Origin: Rhodospirillales bacterium
GTDB taxonomy: Bacteria; Pseudomonadota; Alphaproteobacteria; Acetobacterales; Acetobacteraceae
Reading direction: 5' to 3'
NCBI GenBank assembly: GCA_028869995.1
Contig: JAGWQN010000109.1
Location: 1-48,059 of the forward strand
DNA length: 48,059 nt
The number at the start of each line of letters is the position of its first letter. The first letter of the stretch is position 1. Position numbers and translations under genes: made by a program. Below the pieces are notes generated by a model. That model ran no database searches, was not told where the DNA came from, and saw nothing but the letters and a program-made list of their open reading frames with translations. Below, one piece after another: positions 39,938-47,840 of the stretch.

Positions 39938-39953
39938 CGGCGGTTTTCCGCCG
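39938..39953 (+). terminator. Hairpin right after rsmB
   Basis: CGGCGG (39938-39943), TTTT loop, CCGCCG (39948-39953), directly adjoining the TGA of rsmB. No T-tract follows. Confidence 0.45.
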
Positions 39954-39979
39954 GCATCTCGCCCGCGGCCAGGCGAAAC

Positions 39980-40009
39980 TTGTGCCGGTTTCGCGCCCGC
40001 CTCTAGAAC
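39980..40009 (+). promoter_or_regulatory. Candidate promoter of rpe, leaderless spacing
   Basis: TTGTGC (39980-39985), 18-nt spacer, TAGAAC (40004-40009), then 6 nt to ATG 40016. No Shine-Dalgarno is visible, so the mRNA may begin at the start codon. Confidence 0.5.
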
Positions 40010-40015
40010 GGCTCC

Positions 40016-40687
40016 ATGTCCGTCCGTATCGCCCCCTCCCTGCTCGCCGCGGATTTCACCCGTCTGGGCGAGGAGGTCCGCGCTGTCGCCGCTGCCGGGG
40101 CCGACTGGCTGCATCTCGACATCATGGACGGCCACTTCGTCCCCAACATCAGCTTCGGTCCCGCCGTCATCAAGGCGCTGCGGCCGGCCGCGGTCCTGCC
40201 GTTCGACGTCCATCTGATGATCGCGCCGGTGGACCCCTATCTCGAGGCCTTCGCCGCCGCCGGCGCCGACCACATCGCCCTGCACCCGGAGGCCGGACCG
40301 CATCTGCACCGCTCGCTGCAGACCATCGCCGCCCTCGGCTGCAAACCGGGCGTGGTGCTCAACCCGGCGACGCCGGTCGAGCTCGTGCTCCCCGTGCTGG
40401 ACGTTGTCGGCCTGGTGTGCGTGATGACGGTGAACCCGGGCTTCGGCGGGCAGACCTTCCTGCCCAGCCAGATGTCCAAGCTCGCCGCCCTGCGACGCGC
40501 CATCGACGCCAGCGGCCGCGACATCGCGCTGCAGGTGGACGGCGGCATCACCGCGGCGACGGCGCCGCTGGCGATCGCGGCCGGCGCCGATGTCCTGGTC
40601 GCCGGCACCGCCGTCTTCGCAAGACCTGACTACGCGGCCGCCATCGCCGCGCTGCGGCCGGGTTCGGCAGACACCGAAGGTCGATGA
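40016..40687 (+). CDS. rpe: Ribulose-phosphate 3-epimerase
   Basis: Rpe interconverts ribulose 5-phosphate and xylulose 5-phosphate in the pentose phosphate pathway or Calvin cycle. The 223-residue barrel shows IAPSLLAADFTRLGEEV, WLHLDIMDGHFVPNISFG (metal and catalytic Asp), FDVHLMI, VNPGFGGQTF and VDGGI. Its stop overlaps the next ATG (ATGA). Confidence 0.97.
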   Translation: MSVRIAPSLLAADFTRLGEEVRAVAAAGADWLHLDIMDGHFVPNISFGPAVIKALRPAAVLPFDVHLMIAPVDPYLEAFAAAGADHIALHPEAGPHLHRSLQTIAALGCKPGVVLNPATPVELVLPVLDVVGLVCVMTVNPGFGGQTFLPSQMSKLAALRRAIDASGRDIALQVDGGITAATAPLAIAAGADVLVAGTAVFARPDYAAAIAALRPGSADTEGR

Positions 40688-42291
40688 GCGGCACCATCAG
40701 CCGCTGGTGGCGACAGGGCCGCCAACAGCTCGCGCGCGTGCCGCTCTCGATGGCCCGCGTGCCGGACGCGCCCTCGCAGACCCTGCGCGACCCATGGCCC
40801 GGCAACGCCGCCCGTGGGGCCAGCATCCTGCGTGGCCAGCTCGAGATCGCCGGCGGCAAGATCGGCCTCTGGCCCGAGGGCTTTCTCGCGCATGCCAACG
40901 CGCCCGGTGGCGGCCTGCCGCTGCTGCGCGCGGCGGCGCACGGCTTTGCTTGGCTCAGGGATCTGCGCGCGCTCGGCACCGATGCCGCGCGGGTGCGCGC
41001 CCGCGACCTCGTCGATGCCTGGCTCGATGCGCCTGCGGATGGCGAGGTCGGGCTCGCCGAGGTCGCCGGCAATCGGCTTGCCGCCTGGCTCTCGCACTAC
41101 GACTTTTTCGCCGCCACCGCCGCCGACGCTTTCCGCCAGCGGCTGATGGTGCGTCTGGTGGCGGACGCGCGGGCCCTGGCAGCCGCGCTGCCGACGGAGG
41201 AGATGGACGCCCGCGCCATCGCTGCACTGAAGGGCGTCATCGCCGCCGGCGCCGCGCTGCCCGACCATGGCTCGCTGCTGGTCCGTGCCCTGCGGGTCCT
41301 GGGGCAGGAACTGGCACGCCAGATCCTGCCCGATGGCAGTCACGCCGAGCGCAGCCCGGCGCAGATGCTGGCGGTGCTGGCGGACCTCGTCGAGATCCGC
41401 CAGCATCTCGCCACCGCGCATATCGAGGCGCCGCCTTTTCTGGCCGGCGCGATCGAGCGCCTCTCGGGCGCGCTGCGGGTGCTGCGCCACGGCGACGGCG
41501 GCATGGCGATCTTCAACGCGACGCGCGAGGACGGGCCGCGGCCGATCGAGCTCGTGCTGGCGCAGGCGGGCCGCGCCGTCCGGCCCGCCAGCGTGCTGCC
41601 GGATGCCGGGTTTTACCGGCTTGCCGCGGGGCGCAGCCTCATCGTCGTCGATGGCGGTGCGCCGGCGCCGCCCCGGCTCGACCGCCTGGCCCATGCCGGC
41701 ACGCTCTCCTTCGAGTTCTCGGTCGGCCGCGAGCGCTTGATCGTGAACTGCGGCACCGCCCTCGCCGCCACCCAGGAATGGCGCCAGGGCCTGCGCTACA
41801 CCGCCGCCCACTCCACACTCGTCATCGCCGATACCTCGTCCTCGGAGGTTCGCGAGGAGGGGCTTGGCCGTCGGCCGGTCAATGTGGAGGCCCGCCACGA
41901 GGAATCCATGGGCGCGCACTGGCTGCATCTCTCCCACGACGGCTGGAAGCGGGTCTTCGGCGCCGTTCATGTCCGCCGTTTCTACCTTGCCGAGAGCGGC
42001 GAGGATCTGCGCGGCGAGGACACCGTGGAGGCGGACACGCCGCAGCCTTTCGTGATCCGCTTTCACCTCCACCCCAGCGTCGACGCGAGCCTGCAACAGG
42101 ACGGGGAGGCGGTGCTGCTGCGCCTGCCCTCGGGGAGCGGCTGGCGCCTGCGGGCGGATGGCGCACGCATCTCGCTCGAGCCCAGCGTCTATCTCGCCGC
42201 GCCGGAACCGCGCCGCTGCGAGCAGGTGGTGCTGACCGGCTACGTCGACGGGCCGCAGCAGGTCCGCTGGGCGATCACGAAGGTGGCCTAG
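40684..42291 (+). CDS. Heparinase II/III-like protein
   Basis: A 535-residue protein with an alpha-helical N-terminal half (toroid-like) and a beta-rich C-terminal half containing FEFSVGRERLIVNCGT and YTAAHSTLVIADTSS, typical of heparinase II/III-like proteins. No signal peptide is seen, so a polysaccharide lyase role outside the cell is not supported; the cytoplasmic family members next to rpe in alphaproteobacteria have no proven substrate. ATG 40684 overlaps the rpe stop. Its 3' end overlaps the convergent methyltransferase gene by 17 bp. Confidence 0.85.
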   Translation: MSGTISRWWRQGRQQLARVPLSMARVPDAPSQTLRDPWPGNAARGASILRGQLEIAGGKIGLWPEGFLAHANAPGGGLPLLRAAAHGFAWLRDLRALGTDAARVRARDLVDAWLDAPADGEVGLAEVAGNRLAAWLSHYDFFAATAADAFRQRLMVRLVADARALAAALPTEEMDARAIAALKGVIAAGAALPDHGSLLVRALRVLGQELARQILPDGSHAERSPAQMLAVLADLVEIRQHLATAHIEAPPFLAGAIERLSGALRVLRHGDGGMAIFNATREDGPRPIELVLAQAGRAVRPASVLPDAGFYRLAAGRSLIVVDGGAPAPPRLDRLAHAGTLSFEFSVGRERLIVNCGTALAATQEWRQGLRYTAAHSTLVIADTSSSEVREEGLGRRPVNVEARHEESMGAHWLHLSHDGWKRVFGAVHVRRFYLAESGEDLRGEDTVEADTPQPFVIRFHLHPSVDASLQQDGEAVLLRLPSGSGWRLRADGARISLEPSVYLAAPEPRRCEQVVLTGYVDGPQQVRWAITKVA

Positions 42292-43060
42292 CCTCGTTCC
42301 ATCCGGTGAGGATGCCGAGCCGCAGCGTCGCAACGATCCGTCCGTCCTGCCGCGGTAGCGCCGCGAGCGCCGCGGCGAACAGCTCGCGCGGAGGGATCGT
42401 GCGTTCGCGCAGGGCGATCGCATTCGCCTCTCCCGCCCAGCGCAGCTCGTGCAGCAGCGCCAGCGGATCGGCGTAGAGCAGCCGGATCTCCTCCGCATCC
42501 GCGACCGGCAGCGAAAACCCGGCGCGCAGCAGCAGCCCCGCGCAATCGCTCAGGGCGGGGAACGGCGAGACCCGCGGTGCCATGCCGCCGCGCAGCGCGC
42601 TCTCGGCTTCGCCCAGCGCCGTGCGCAGCTCCGCCAGCGTGCCGAGCACCGGGACCGAGCCGAGGAAGAGCCCGCCCGGCTTCAGCATCCGGCGGATCAG
42701 CACCAGCGCGCCCGGCAGGTCGTTCGCCCAGTGCAGGGCGAGCGACGCCACCACCAGGTCGAAGCTCGCGTCGGCAAACGGCAGGAATTCCTCGTCCGCC
42801 GCGACCGCTCCCGGGCTGAGCGCCGCCATGCGCGCCGAGAGGTCGCAGCTCACCGTGCGGATGCCGCGCGCACGCAGCAGCGGCGCCACCACCCCGCGGC
42901 CGCCGATGTCGAGCGCGGTGGCGAAGCGCCGGGTGGTGTCGTCGAGCCGCTCCAGCAGCCGCTCCGCGGCCTCCCCGAGCACCGGCGCCACGCGCCCGAC
43001 GGTGGCGGCGGCGCGGTCGCGGTGGCGACGCACGCCGGTACGGTCGAACACGATCTGCAT
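42275..43060 (-). CDS. SAM-dependent methyltransferase-fold protein, NDUFAF5/BioC-like
   Basis: The 261-residue protein opens MQIVFDRTGVRRHRDRAA, the typical start of alphaproteobacterial NDUFAF5 homologues. A SAM-binding core follows (ALDIGGRGVVAPLL, FDLVVASLALHWANDLPGAL, MLKPGGLFLGS). In mitochondria NDUFAF5 hydroxylates an arginine of complex I subunit NDUFS7; a parallel role here is inferred. The glycine-rich loop has IGGRG rather than the usual GxGxG. ATG 43060 fits the family. It heads the cluster that continues with comF, grxC, DUF1178, ubiG and lysC. Confidence 0.87.
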   Translation of the reverse strand: MQIVFDRTGVRRHRDRAAATVGRVAPVLGEAAERLLERLDDTTRRFATALDIGGRGVVAPLLRARGIRTVSCDLSARMAALSPGAVAADEEFLPFADASFDLVVASLALHWANDLPGALVLIRRMLKPGGLFLGSVPVLGTLAELRTALGEAESALRGGMAPRVSPFPALSDCAGLLLRAGFSLPVADAEEIRLLYADPLALLHELRWAGEANAIALRERTIPPRELFAAALAALPRQDGRIVATLRLGILTGWNEARPPS

Positions 43061-43066
43061 CAGCCC

Positions 43067-43095
43067 TGCGTGCCGCAACCCGCCCCGCAGGGCAA
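43067..43095 (-). promoter_or_regulatory. Candidate promoter of the NDUFAF5-like gene, leaderless spacing
   Basis: On the minus strand TTGCCC (43095-43090), 17-nt spacer, CACGCA (43072-43067), then 6 nt to ATG 43060. The -10 match is weak, and the spacing matches the other leaderless candidates in this window. Confidence 0.35.
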
Positions 43096-43164
43096 GCGAC
43101 GATGGACGCAACCCGCGAGCGCGGCCTATCCTGCGCCCCTGTCCCGGCATCGGAAGGAACTGCC

Positions 43165-43755
43165 ATGAACGCAACCGATATCCGTGCCGCCCGCGCCGCC
43201 GCCGTGCAGGCGACGATGGGCCGTATCCGTGCGATCGAGGCCAGCGATGGCGTGACCCGCGCATCGCTGGCAAAAATCGAGGCGTTGCTGCAGGCGCTGG
43301 CACGGCAGGAACACCTCTTCCCGACCGCGGCCTTTCCGCCACCGCCGCAGGGCCAGAAGGGGGCCAACCGCTACCTGCTCGAGACGCAGCCGGACGGCCG
43401 CTTCGCGCTCTACCTGAACGCGCTCAACCCCGGCAACGAGACCCGGCCCCACGACCACACGACCTGGGCCGTGGTTGTCGCCGTCGAGGGGCAGGAGCTC
43501 AACAAGGTCTACCGTCGCGAGCCGGGGCGTCTGGTCGTCGATCATGAGATCATGGTCGAGCCGGGTCGTGGCATCGCCATGATGCCGGACGACATCCACT
43601 CCATCCACACGACGGGGGCCGTGCCGACGCGTCACCTGCACTGTTACGGCCTGGCGCTGGAGCAGCTGGAACGGCGCATGGCCTACGACGAGAACGGCGA
43701 GGCGCTACCCTACAACCGCAACTTCATGCAGCCCAGCCTGGCGCCGCGCGACTGA
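43165..43755 (+). CDS. Cysteine dioxygenase-like cupin
   Basis: The 196-residue protein has the cupin iron motif TRPHDHTTWAVV (His96, His98) and a third-histidine region DDIHSIHTTG (His145/His148), then HLHCYG. This matches bacterial thiol dioxygenases, which oxidise cysteine to cysteine sulfinate, or 3-mercaptopropionate to its sulfinate. Start ATG 43165 has AAGGA 7 nt upstream; an upstream in-frame ATG at 43102 has no such site. It is followed after 19 bp by a four-domain rhodanese protein, pointing to cysteine sulfur catabolism. Confidence 0.85.
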   Translation: MNATDIRAARAAAVQATMGRIRAIEASDGVTRASLAKIEALLQALARQEHLFPTAAFPPPPQGQKGANRYLLETQPDGRFALYLNALNPGNETRPHDHTTWAVVVAVEGQELNKVYRREPGRLVVDHEIMVEPGRGIAMMPDDIHSIHTTGAVPTRHLHCYGLALEQLERRMAYDENGEALPYNRNFMQPSLAPRD

Positions 43756-43774
43756 GCATGGCGGACCACCCGCG

Positions 43775-45334
43775 ATGAGACCCATCTCCGCCGCAACCTT
43801 GCGCGGCTGGATCCAGGACGGCCACGAGCTGGCCATTCTCGACGCGCGCGAGGAGGGGGAATTCGGGCGCGCGCATCTGTTCTGGTCGGTCAACGTTCCG
43901 CTGTCGCGCGCCGAATTGCTGCTGCCGGCCCTGTTGCCCAATCCCCGGACCCGCGTCGTTTGCGTCGACGACGAGACCGGTCCGGCCCATCGCCTGGCCC
44001 TCCTGGTCGAGCGGATGGGCGGCAGCGATGTCTCGGTCCTGGAGGGTGGCACCCGCGCCTGGGCCGAGTGCGGGGCGGCGGCCGGCTACGTGCTGTTCTC
44101 GGGGGTCAACGTCCCCTCCAAGGCGTTTGGCGAGTGGGTCGAGCATCATTACGGAACCGAGAGCGTCGACGCGCCGGAGCTGGACGCGTGGATGCGATCC
44201 GGCCGCAAGATGGTGGTGCTGGATTCCCGGCCGATGGAAGAGTTTCGCGCGATGTCGATTCCCTCGGGGATCGACGTGCCGGGGGGCGAGCTGGTCTATC
44301 GCATCGGCGATCTGGCGCCGGACCCCGAGACCTTGGTCGTGGTGAACTGCGCGGGGCGCACGCGCTCCATCCTCGGCGCCGAGAGCCTGCGCCGGGCGCG
44401 CATTCCCAACCGGGTCGTGGCCCTGCGCAACGGCACGATGGGCTGGCAACTGGCGGGCTTCCAGGCGGCGCGCGGCGAGAGCGCCACCTATCCCTCGGGG
44501 CGACCCGCGTCGGCCGACCTCGCGCTGCAGCGCGCCGAGGCCTTTGCGGCGGAGGCGGGGGTGCGGCGGATCGAGAGCGCGACGCTCGCCGGCTTCGCCG
44601 CCGACGAGACGCGCACGCTCCATCTTCTCGACGTGCGCGCGCCCGACGAGTTCGCCGCGGGTCATGCGCCGGGCACGCTCAGCGCCCCGGGCGGGCAGCT
44701 GGTCCAGGCGACCGATCGCTGGATCGCGGTGCGGGGCGCGCGCCTCGTGCTGGTGGACGACGACGGTGTGCGTGCGGCGATGACGGGCGCGTGGCTGCGC
44801 CTGATGGGGCATCGCGATGTCTACACGATCCGCATGGCCGACCTGCCGTCGCTGCCCCGGCTGCGGATACCCGTGCTGCCTCTCGTCGAGAGTGTCGCGC
44901 CGCAGCAGATCGGCCCGGGCACCCCCATCCTTGACGTCTCGCGCAGCCTCGCCTTCCGGGCCGGGCATGTGCCGGGATCGCTGTGGGGCGTGCGCACCCG
45001 GCTCGCGCCGGTCTGCGCGCGGCTGGCCGGCGCGGCGGAGGTGGTGGTGACCTCCGAGGACGGCCGGCTGGCGGCGCTGGCTGCAGCCGAGGTCGCGGCG
45101 CTTTCGGGCGCGCGGGTGCGGGTGATGGCGGGAGGCATGGCGGCATGGCGTGACGCCGGTCTGGCGCTCGCGGCGGACCGCACCACGCCCCCCGACGAGG
45201 CCTGCGTGGATGTCTATCTGCGGCCGTATGACCGCAACAGCGGGGTCGAGGCGGCGATGCGGGAGTATCTCTCCTGGGAGGTCGATCTGGTGCGCGAGAT
45301 CGAGCGGGATGGGACTGTCCGCTTCGGCGTCTAG
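43775..45334 (+). CDS. Four-domain rhodanese-related protein
   Basis: A 519-residue cytoplasmic protein built from four rhodanese-like domains at about residues 3-105, 130-235, 265-365 and 375-465. Only domain 2 has a full catalytic loop (NCAGRTRS with Cys192). Domain 1 has a lone Cys63 in VVCVDDETG, and domains 3 and 4 have LVLVDDDGVR and VVVTSEDGRL with no cysteine. A C-terminal tail (about 475-519, ending DGTVRFGV) follows. Rhodaneses transfer sulfane sulfur, so one active and three structural or binding domains is the likely layout. It forms an operon with the thiol dioxygenase gene. Confidence 0.88.
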   Translation: MRPISAATLRGWIQDGHELAILDAREEGEFGRAHLFWSVNVPLSRAELLLPALLPNPRTRVVCVDDETGPAHRLALLVERMGGSDVSVLEGGTRAWAECGAAAGYVLFSGVNVPSKAFGEWVEHHYGTESVDAPELDAWMRSGRKMVVLDSRPMEEFRAMSIPSGIDVPGGELVYRIGDLAPDPETLVVVNCAGRTRSILGAESLRRARIPNRVVALRNGTMGWQLAGFQAARGESATYPSGRPASADLALQRAEAFAAEAGVRRIESATLAGFAADETRTLHLLDVRAPDEFAAGHAPGTLSAPGGQLVQATDRWIAVRGARLVLVDDDGVRAAMTGAWLRLMGHRDVYTIRMADLPSLPRLRIPVLPLVESVAPQQIGPGTPILDVSRSLAFRAGHVPGSLWGVRTRLAPVCARLAGAAEVVVTSEDGRLAALAAAEVAALSGARVRVMAGGMAAWRDAGLALAADRTTPPDEACVDVYLRPYDRNSGVEAAMREYLSWEVDLVREIERDGTVRFGV

Positions 45335-46082
45335 GCGCCTGTCCGAGCCTGTGCTGGGGCGCTGGGGACGGACGGTTCTGGATGCGTTGGTGCCGCCGCT
45401 CTGCCTCGCGTGCGACGCCCCGGTCCTGCAGGTCGGGCAGTTCTGTCCATCGTGCTTTTCCCGCGTCCACCTCATCGCCGCCCCCGTCTGCGAGCGTTGC
45501 GGCGTACCGTTTGCGGCTGCGGCCCAGGGCGGGGCGTTCGGCGTCTGCGACGCTTGCCGCCGGGATCCGCCGCCCTGGCGCCGGGCACGCGCGGCCCTCG
45601 CCTACGATGCGGTGGCCCGCCGGCTGGTGCTGCCGCTGAAATATGCGGACCGGCCCGAGACGGCGCGCCACCTGGCACCGCTGATGGCCCGCGCGGGCGC
45701 GGCGCTGCTGGCCGGGGCGGAGGTGATCGTGCCGGTTCCGTTGCACCGTCGCCGCCTGTTCGAGCGCCGCTACAACCAGGCGGCGGTGCTCGCGCGGGCG
45801 CTGGCTGGCCCGCGCGTGCCGGCGCTCGTCGATGCGCTGGTGCGCACCCGCGCCACGGCTCCGCTGGCGGAGTTGGGTCATGCGGCTCGGACCCAGGAGG
45901 TCGCCGGCGCCTTCGCGGTACGCCCCTCGCGCGTGGGGGCGCTGCGTGGCCGGGCGGTCCTGCTGGTGGACGACGTTCTGACCTCGGGCGCCACCGCCGC
46001 CGGCTGCGCCCGCACGCTGCTGCAGGCGGGCGCAGCGAGCGTGGACGTGCTGGCACTCGCGCGTGCCCTGCGCCATCCCTGA
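45309..46082 (+). CDS. comF: ComF family protein (phosphoribosyltransferase fold)
   Basis: The 257-residue protein has an N-terminal zinc-ribbon-like region with four cysteine pairs (Cys32/35, 46/49, 61/64, 80/83), then a PRTase domain with PVPLHRRRLFERRYNQA and the PRPP loop VLLVDDVLTSGATA. ComF is needed for DNA uptake in competent bacteria, but many carriers are not known to be competent. The ATG at 45309 overlaps the rhodanese gene by 26 nt; a GTG near 45350 would avoid the overlap but costs the first 13 residues. Confidence 0.9.
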   Translation: MGLSASASRRLSEPVLGRWGRTVLDALVPPLCLACDAPVLQVGQFCPSCFSRVHLIAAPVCERCGVPFAAAAQGGAFGVCDACRRDPPPWRRARAALAYDAVARRLVLPLKYADRPETARHLAPLMARAGAALLAGAEVIVPVPLHRRRLFERRYNQAAVLARALAGPRVPALVDALVRTRATAPLAELGHAARTQEVAGAFAVRPSRVGALRGRAVLLVDDVLTSGATAAGCARTLLQAGAASVDVLALARALRHP

Positions 46083-46207
46083 GCGGCTCTCGCGGGTCCT
46101 CGCTGCCATGTCTGCTCCGCGTCGTCGCGGCGCCCCGAGCGGGGGCTTGCGCCATCGCGGCCCTGACGCCACCTGTCGGGGACGACGAAGAAATCCGGCA
46201 AGGACCC

Positions 46208-46468
46208 ATGCCCCAGATCGACATCTACACCCAGCCCTGGTGCCCCTACTGCATGCGCGCCGTTGGCATCCTGACCGCCAAGGGCGCCACGTTCCGAGAA
46301 ATCGACGCTCCGCGCGGCACGCCGGCGAGGGCCGAGGCGGTGCAGCGATCGGGTGGGCGGACCACCGTGCCGCAGATCTTCATCGACGGGCAGCCGATCG
46401 GCGGCTGCGACGACCTTGTGGCGCTCGACCGTTCGGGAGAACTGGACCGCCTGCTCGCCGCCGACTAA
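46208..46468 (+). CDS. grxC: Glutaredoxin 3
   Basis: An 86-residue dithiol glutaredoxin with active site WCPYC (Cys12, Cys15), the cis-Pro motif TTVPQIFIDG and the glutathione-binding GGCDDL. Glutathione-dependent reductant for ribonucleotide reductase and mixed disulfides. It lies 125 bp after comF, with GCAAGGA as a possible ribosome site. The comF-grxC order is conserved in alphaproteobacteria. Confidence 0.96.
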   Translation: MPQIDIYTQPWCPYCMRAVGILTAKGATFREIDAPRGTPARAEAVQRSGGRTTVPQIFIDGQPIGGCDDLVALDRSGELDRLLAAD

Positions 46469-46484
46469 CCGGCCAGGGATTCGC

Positions 46485-46514
46485 TTGCGCCCGGGGTTGG
46501 CCCGCCCATATCCT
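46485..46514 (+). promoter_or_regulatory. Candidate promoter of the DUF1178 gene, leaderless spacing
   Basis: TTGCGC (46485-46490), 18-nt spacer, TATCCT (46509-46514), then 5 nt to ATG 46520. No Shine-Dalgarno. Confidence 0.5.
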
Positions 46515-46519
46515 CCTGC

Positions 46520-47047
46520 ATGATCCACTACCAACTCCGCTGCGCCGACGGGCATGGCTTCGACGGCTGGTTTGTCGACAGCGCCGGGTTCGAACGGCAG
46601 GCGAAGGCTGGGCTGATTGCCTGTCCGCGGTGCGGCGACCTCAAGATTGAGCGGGCCTTGATGGCCCCCGCCGTGCCGCGCAAGGGTGCGCCGGCGCGCA
46701 ACCGCCGCCAGCCCGATGGGGCGGCCGATGGTCCCGCGGCCGCGCCGGCCCGTTCGCCGGCGCCGCGTCCCGGCCAGGGTATGGGCCAGGGGACGGCCCA
46801 GGCCGTTGCCAGCATTCCCGAGATGTCCGCCGAAATCCGCGCCGTGCTGCAGAAGCTGCGCGCCGAGGTCGAGTCCCGCTGCGATTATGTGGGGCCCGAG
46901 TTCGCGGCCGAAGCGCGGCGCATCAAGAGCGGCGAGCGCGAGGATCGGGGCATTTATGGCGAGACCACGCCGGAGGAGGCCGAAGCGCTGGCCGACGAGG
47001 GGATCGAGGTCAGCCGCATCCCCTGGGTTCCGCGCGCCGACAGTTAG
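46520..47047 (+). CDS. DUF1178 family protein
   Basis: The 175-residue protein opens MIHYQLRCADGHGFDGWF and has CPRCGD (Cys35, Cys38), which with Cys8 may bind zinc. A Pro/Ala/Gly-rich linker covers residues 60-95. The conserved C-terminal block includes GPEFAAEARRIKSGE, RGIYGETTPEEAEAL and IPWVPRADS. Family function is unknown. Its position between grxC and ubiG is the usual one, but the carbon-nitrogen hydrolase gene often found just upstream is absent (only 51 bp to grxC). It overlaps the ubiG 3' end by 4 bp. Confidence 0.92.
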   Translation: MIHYQLRCADGHGFDGWFVDSAGFERQAKAGLIACPRCGDLKIERALMAPAVPRKGAPARNRRQPDGAADGPAAAPARSPAPRPGQGMGQGTAQAVASIPEMSAEIRAVLQKLRAEVESRCDYVGPEFAAEARRIKSGEREDRGIYGETTPEEAEALADEGIEVSRIPWVPRADS

Positions 47048-47760
47048 CGCGGCCGGATCGCGGCCCCGGCCTGGTCCGCCACGGCCTCGACGATGTAGTT
47101 CGTGCCCGGGCGGCGCACCGTGTGCCAGCCTGCCAGCCCCGGCGCGAGGCCGGCGATGTCGGCCACGCGCATCCCCGCCCCGCGCATCATGTCGCTCAGC
47201 TCGCCCGGCTTGATGAAGCGCTTCCAGTCATGGGTGCCGACCGGGAGCATCCGCAAGATATATTCGGCGCCCAGCTTGGCCGTGAGGAAGCTCGCGGCGG
47301 TGCGGTTCACCGTCGAGAGGAACAGCTGCCCGCCCGGCTCCAGCAAGCGCGCCAGTTCCCCGACGAAATGCGCGGGATCGTCCACATGCTCGAGCACCTC
47401 GAGGCAGGTCACGACGGGGAACCTGGCTCCCTGCGCGATCATCCCGGCGGTTGTGCCGGCGCGGTAGTTGATCCCCAGCGCCGGGTCGGCATGCGCCCGG
47501 GCAGCGGCGATCAGGGCGGCGCCGGCGTCGAGGCCGGTGACCTGGAAGCCCATGCGGGCCAGCGCCTCCGCGGCGATGCCGGCGCCGCAGCCGACATCGA
47601 GCAGGCGCGCGCCTGCAGGCGCCCGGGCCGCGATCCAGCCGACGCGCGCGGCGTTCATGGCATGCAGCGGCGCCATGGGCCCGCGCGGATCCCACCACTG
47701 CGCCGCGAGCCGTTCGAAGGCCGCGACCTCGCCTTCCTCCGCCGTGCCGGTCTCTGTCAT
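47044..47760 (-). CDS. ubiG: Ubiquinone biosynthesis O-methyltransferase UbiG
   Basis: UbiG performs both O-methylations of ubiquinone synthesis. The 238-residue protein has the family start region FERLAAQWWDPRGPMAPLH, SAM motif LLDVGCGAGIAAEAL, VTCLEVLEHVDDP and LFLSTVNRT. The KRFIKPGEL region and C-terminal NYIVEAV also fit UbiG. ATG 47760 is preceded by GGCGGAG. It is divergent from lysC and convergent with DUF1178. Confidence 0.96.
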   Translation of the reverse strand: MTETGTAEEGEVAAFERLAAQWWDPRGPMAPLHAMNAARVGWIAARAPAGARLLDVGCGAGIAAEALARMGFQVTGLDAGAALIAAARAHADPALGINYRAGTTAGMIAQGARFPVVTCLEVLEHVDDPAHFVGELARLLEPGGQLFLSTVNRTAASFLTAKLGAEYILRMLPVGTHDWKRFIKPGELSDMMRGAGMRVADIAGLAPGLAGWHTVRRPGTNYIVEAVADQAGAAIRPR

Positions 47761-47773
47761 CTCCGCCCCGATG

Positions 47774-47802
47774 TTGCCCCGCTGGTGCGCGTCCGTTATG
47801 TG
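47774..47802 (+). promoter_or_regulatory. Candidate promoter of lysC
   Basis: TTGCCC (47774-47779), 17-nt spacer, TATGTG (47797-47802). The leader to ATG 47841 is about 30 nt. Confidence 0.5.
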
Positions 47803-47840
47803 ACGCGGCCTCTGCGCTCAAGCAACCGCCGCATCGATCC

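Noticed and set aside
40630-42498. 622-residue minus-strand open frame
   Set aside because: Antisense to the heparinase-like gene, which has family motifs and coupling to rpe; the opposite frame has none.
43724-45475. 583-residue minus-strand open frame
   Set aside because: Shadow of the four-domain rhodanese gene; composition is Arg/His/Gly-rich without motifs.
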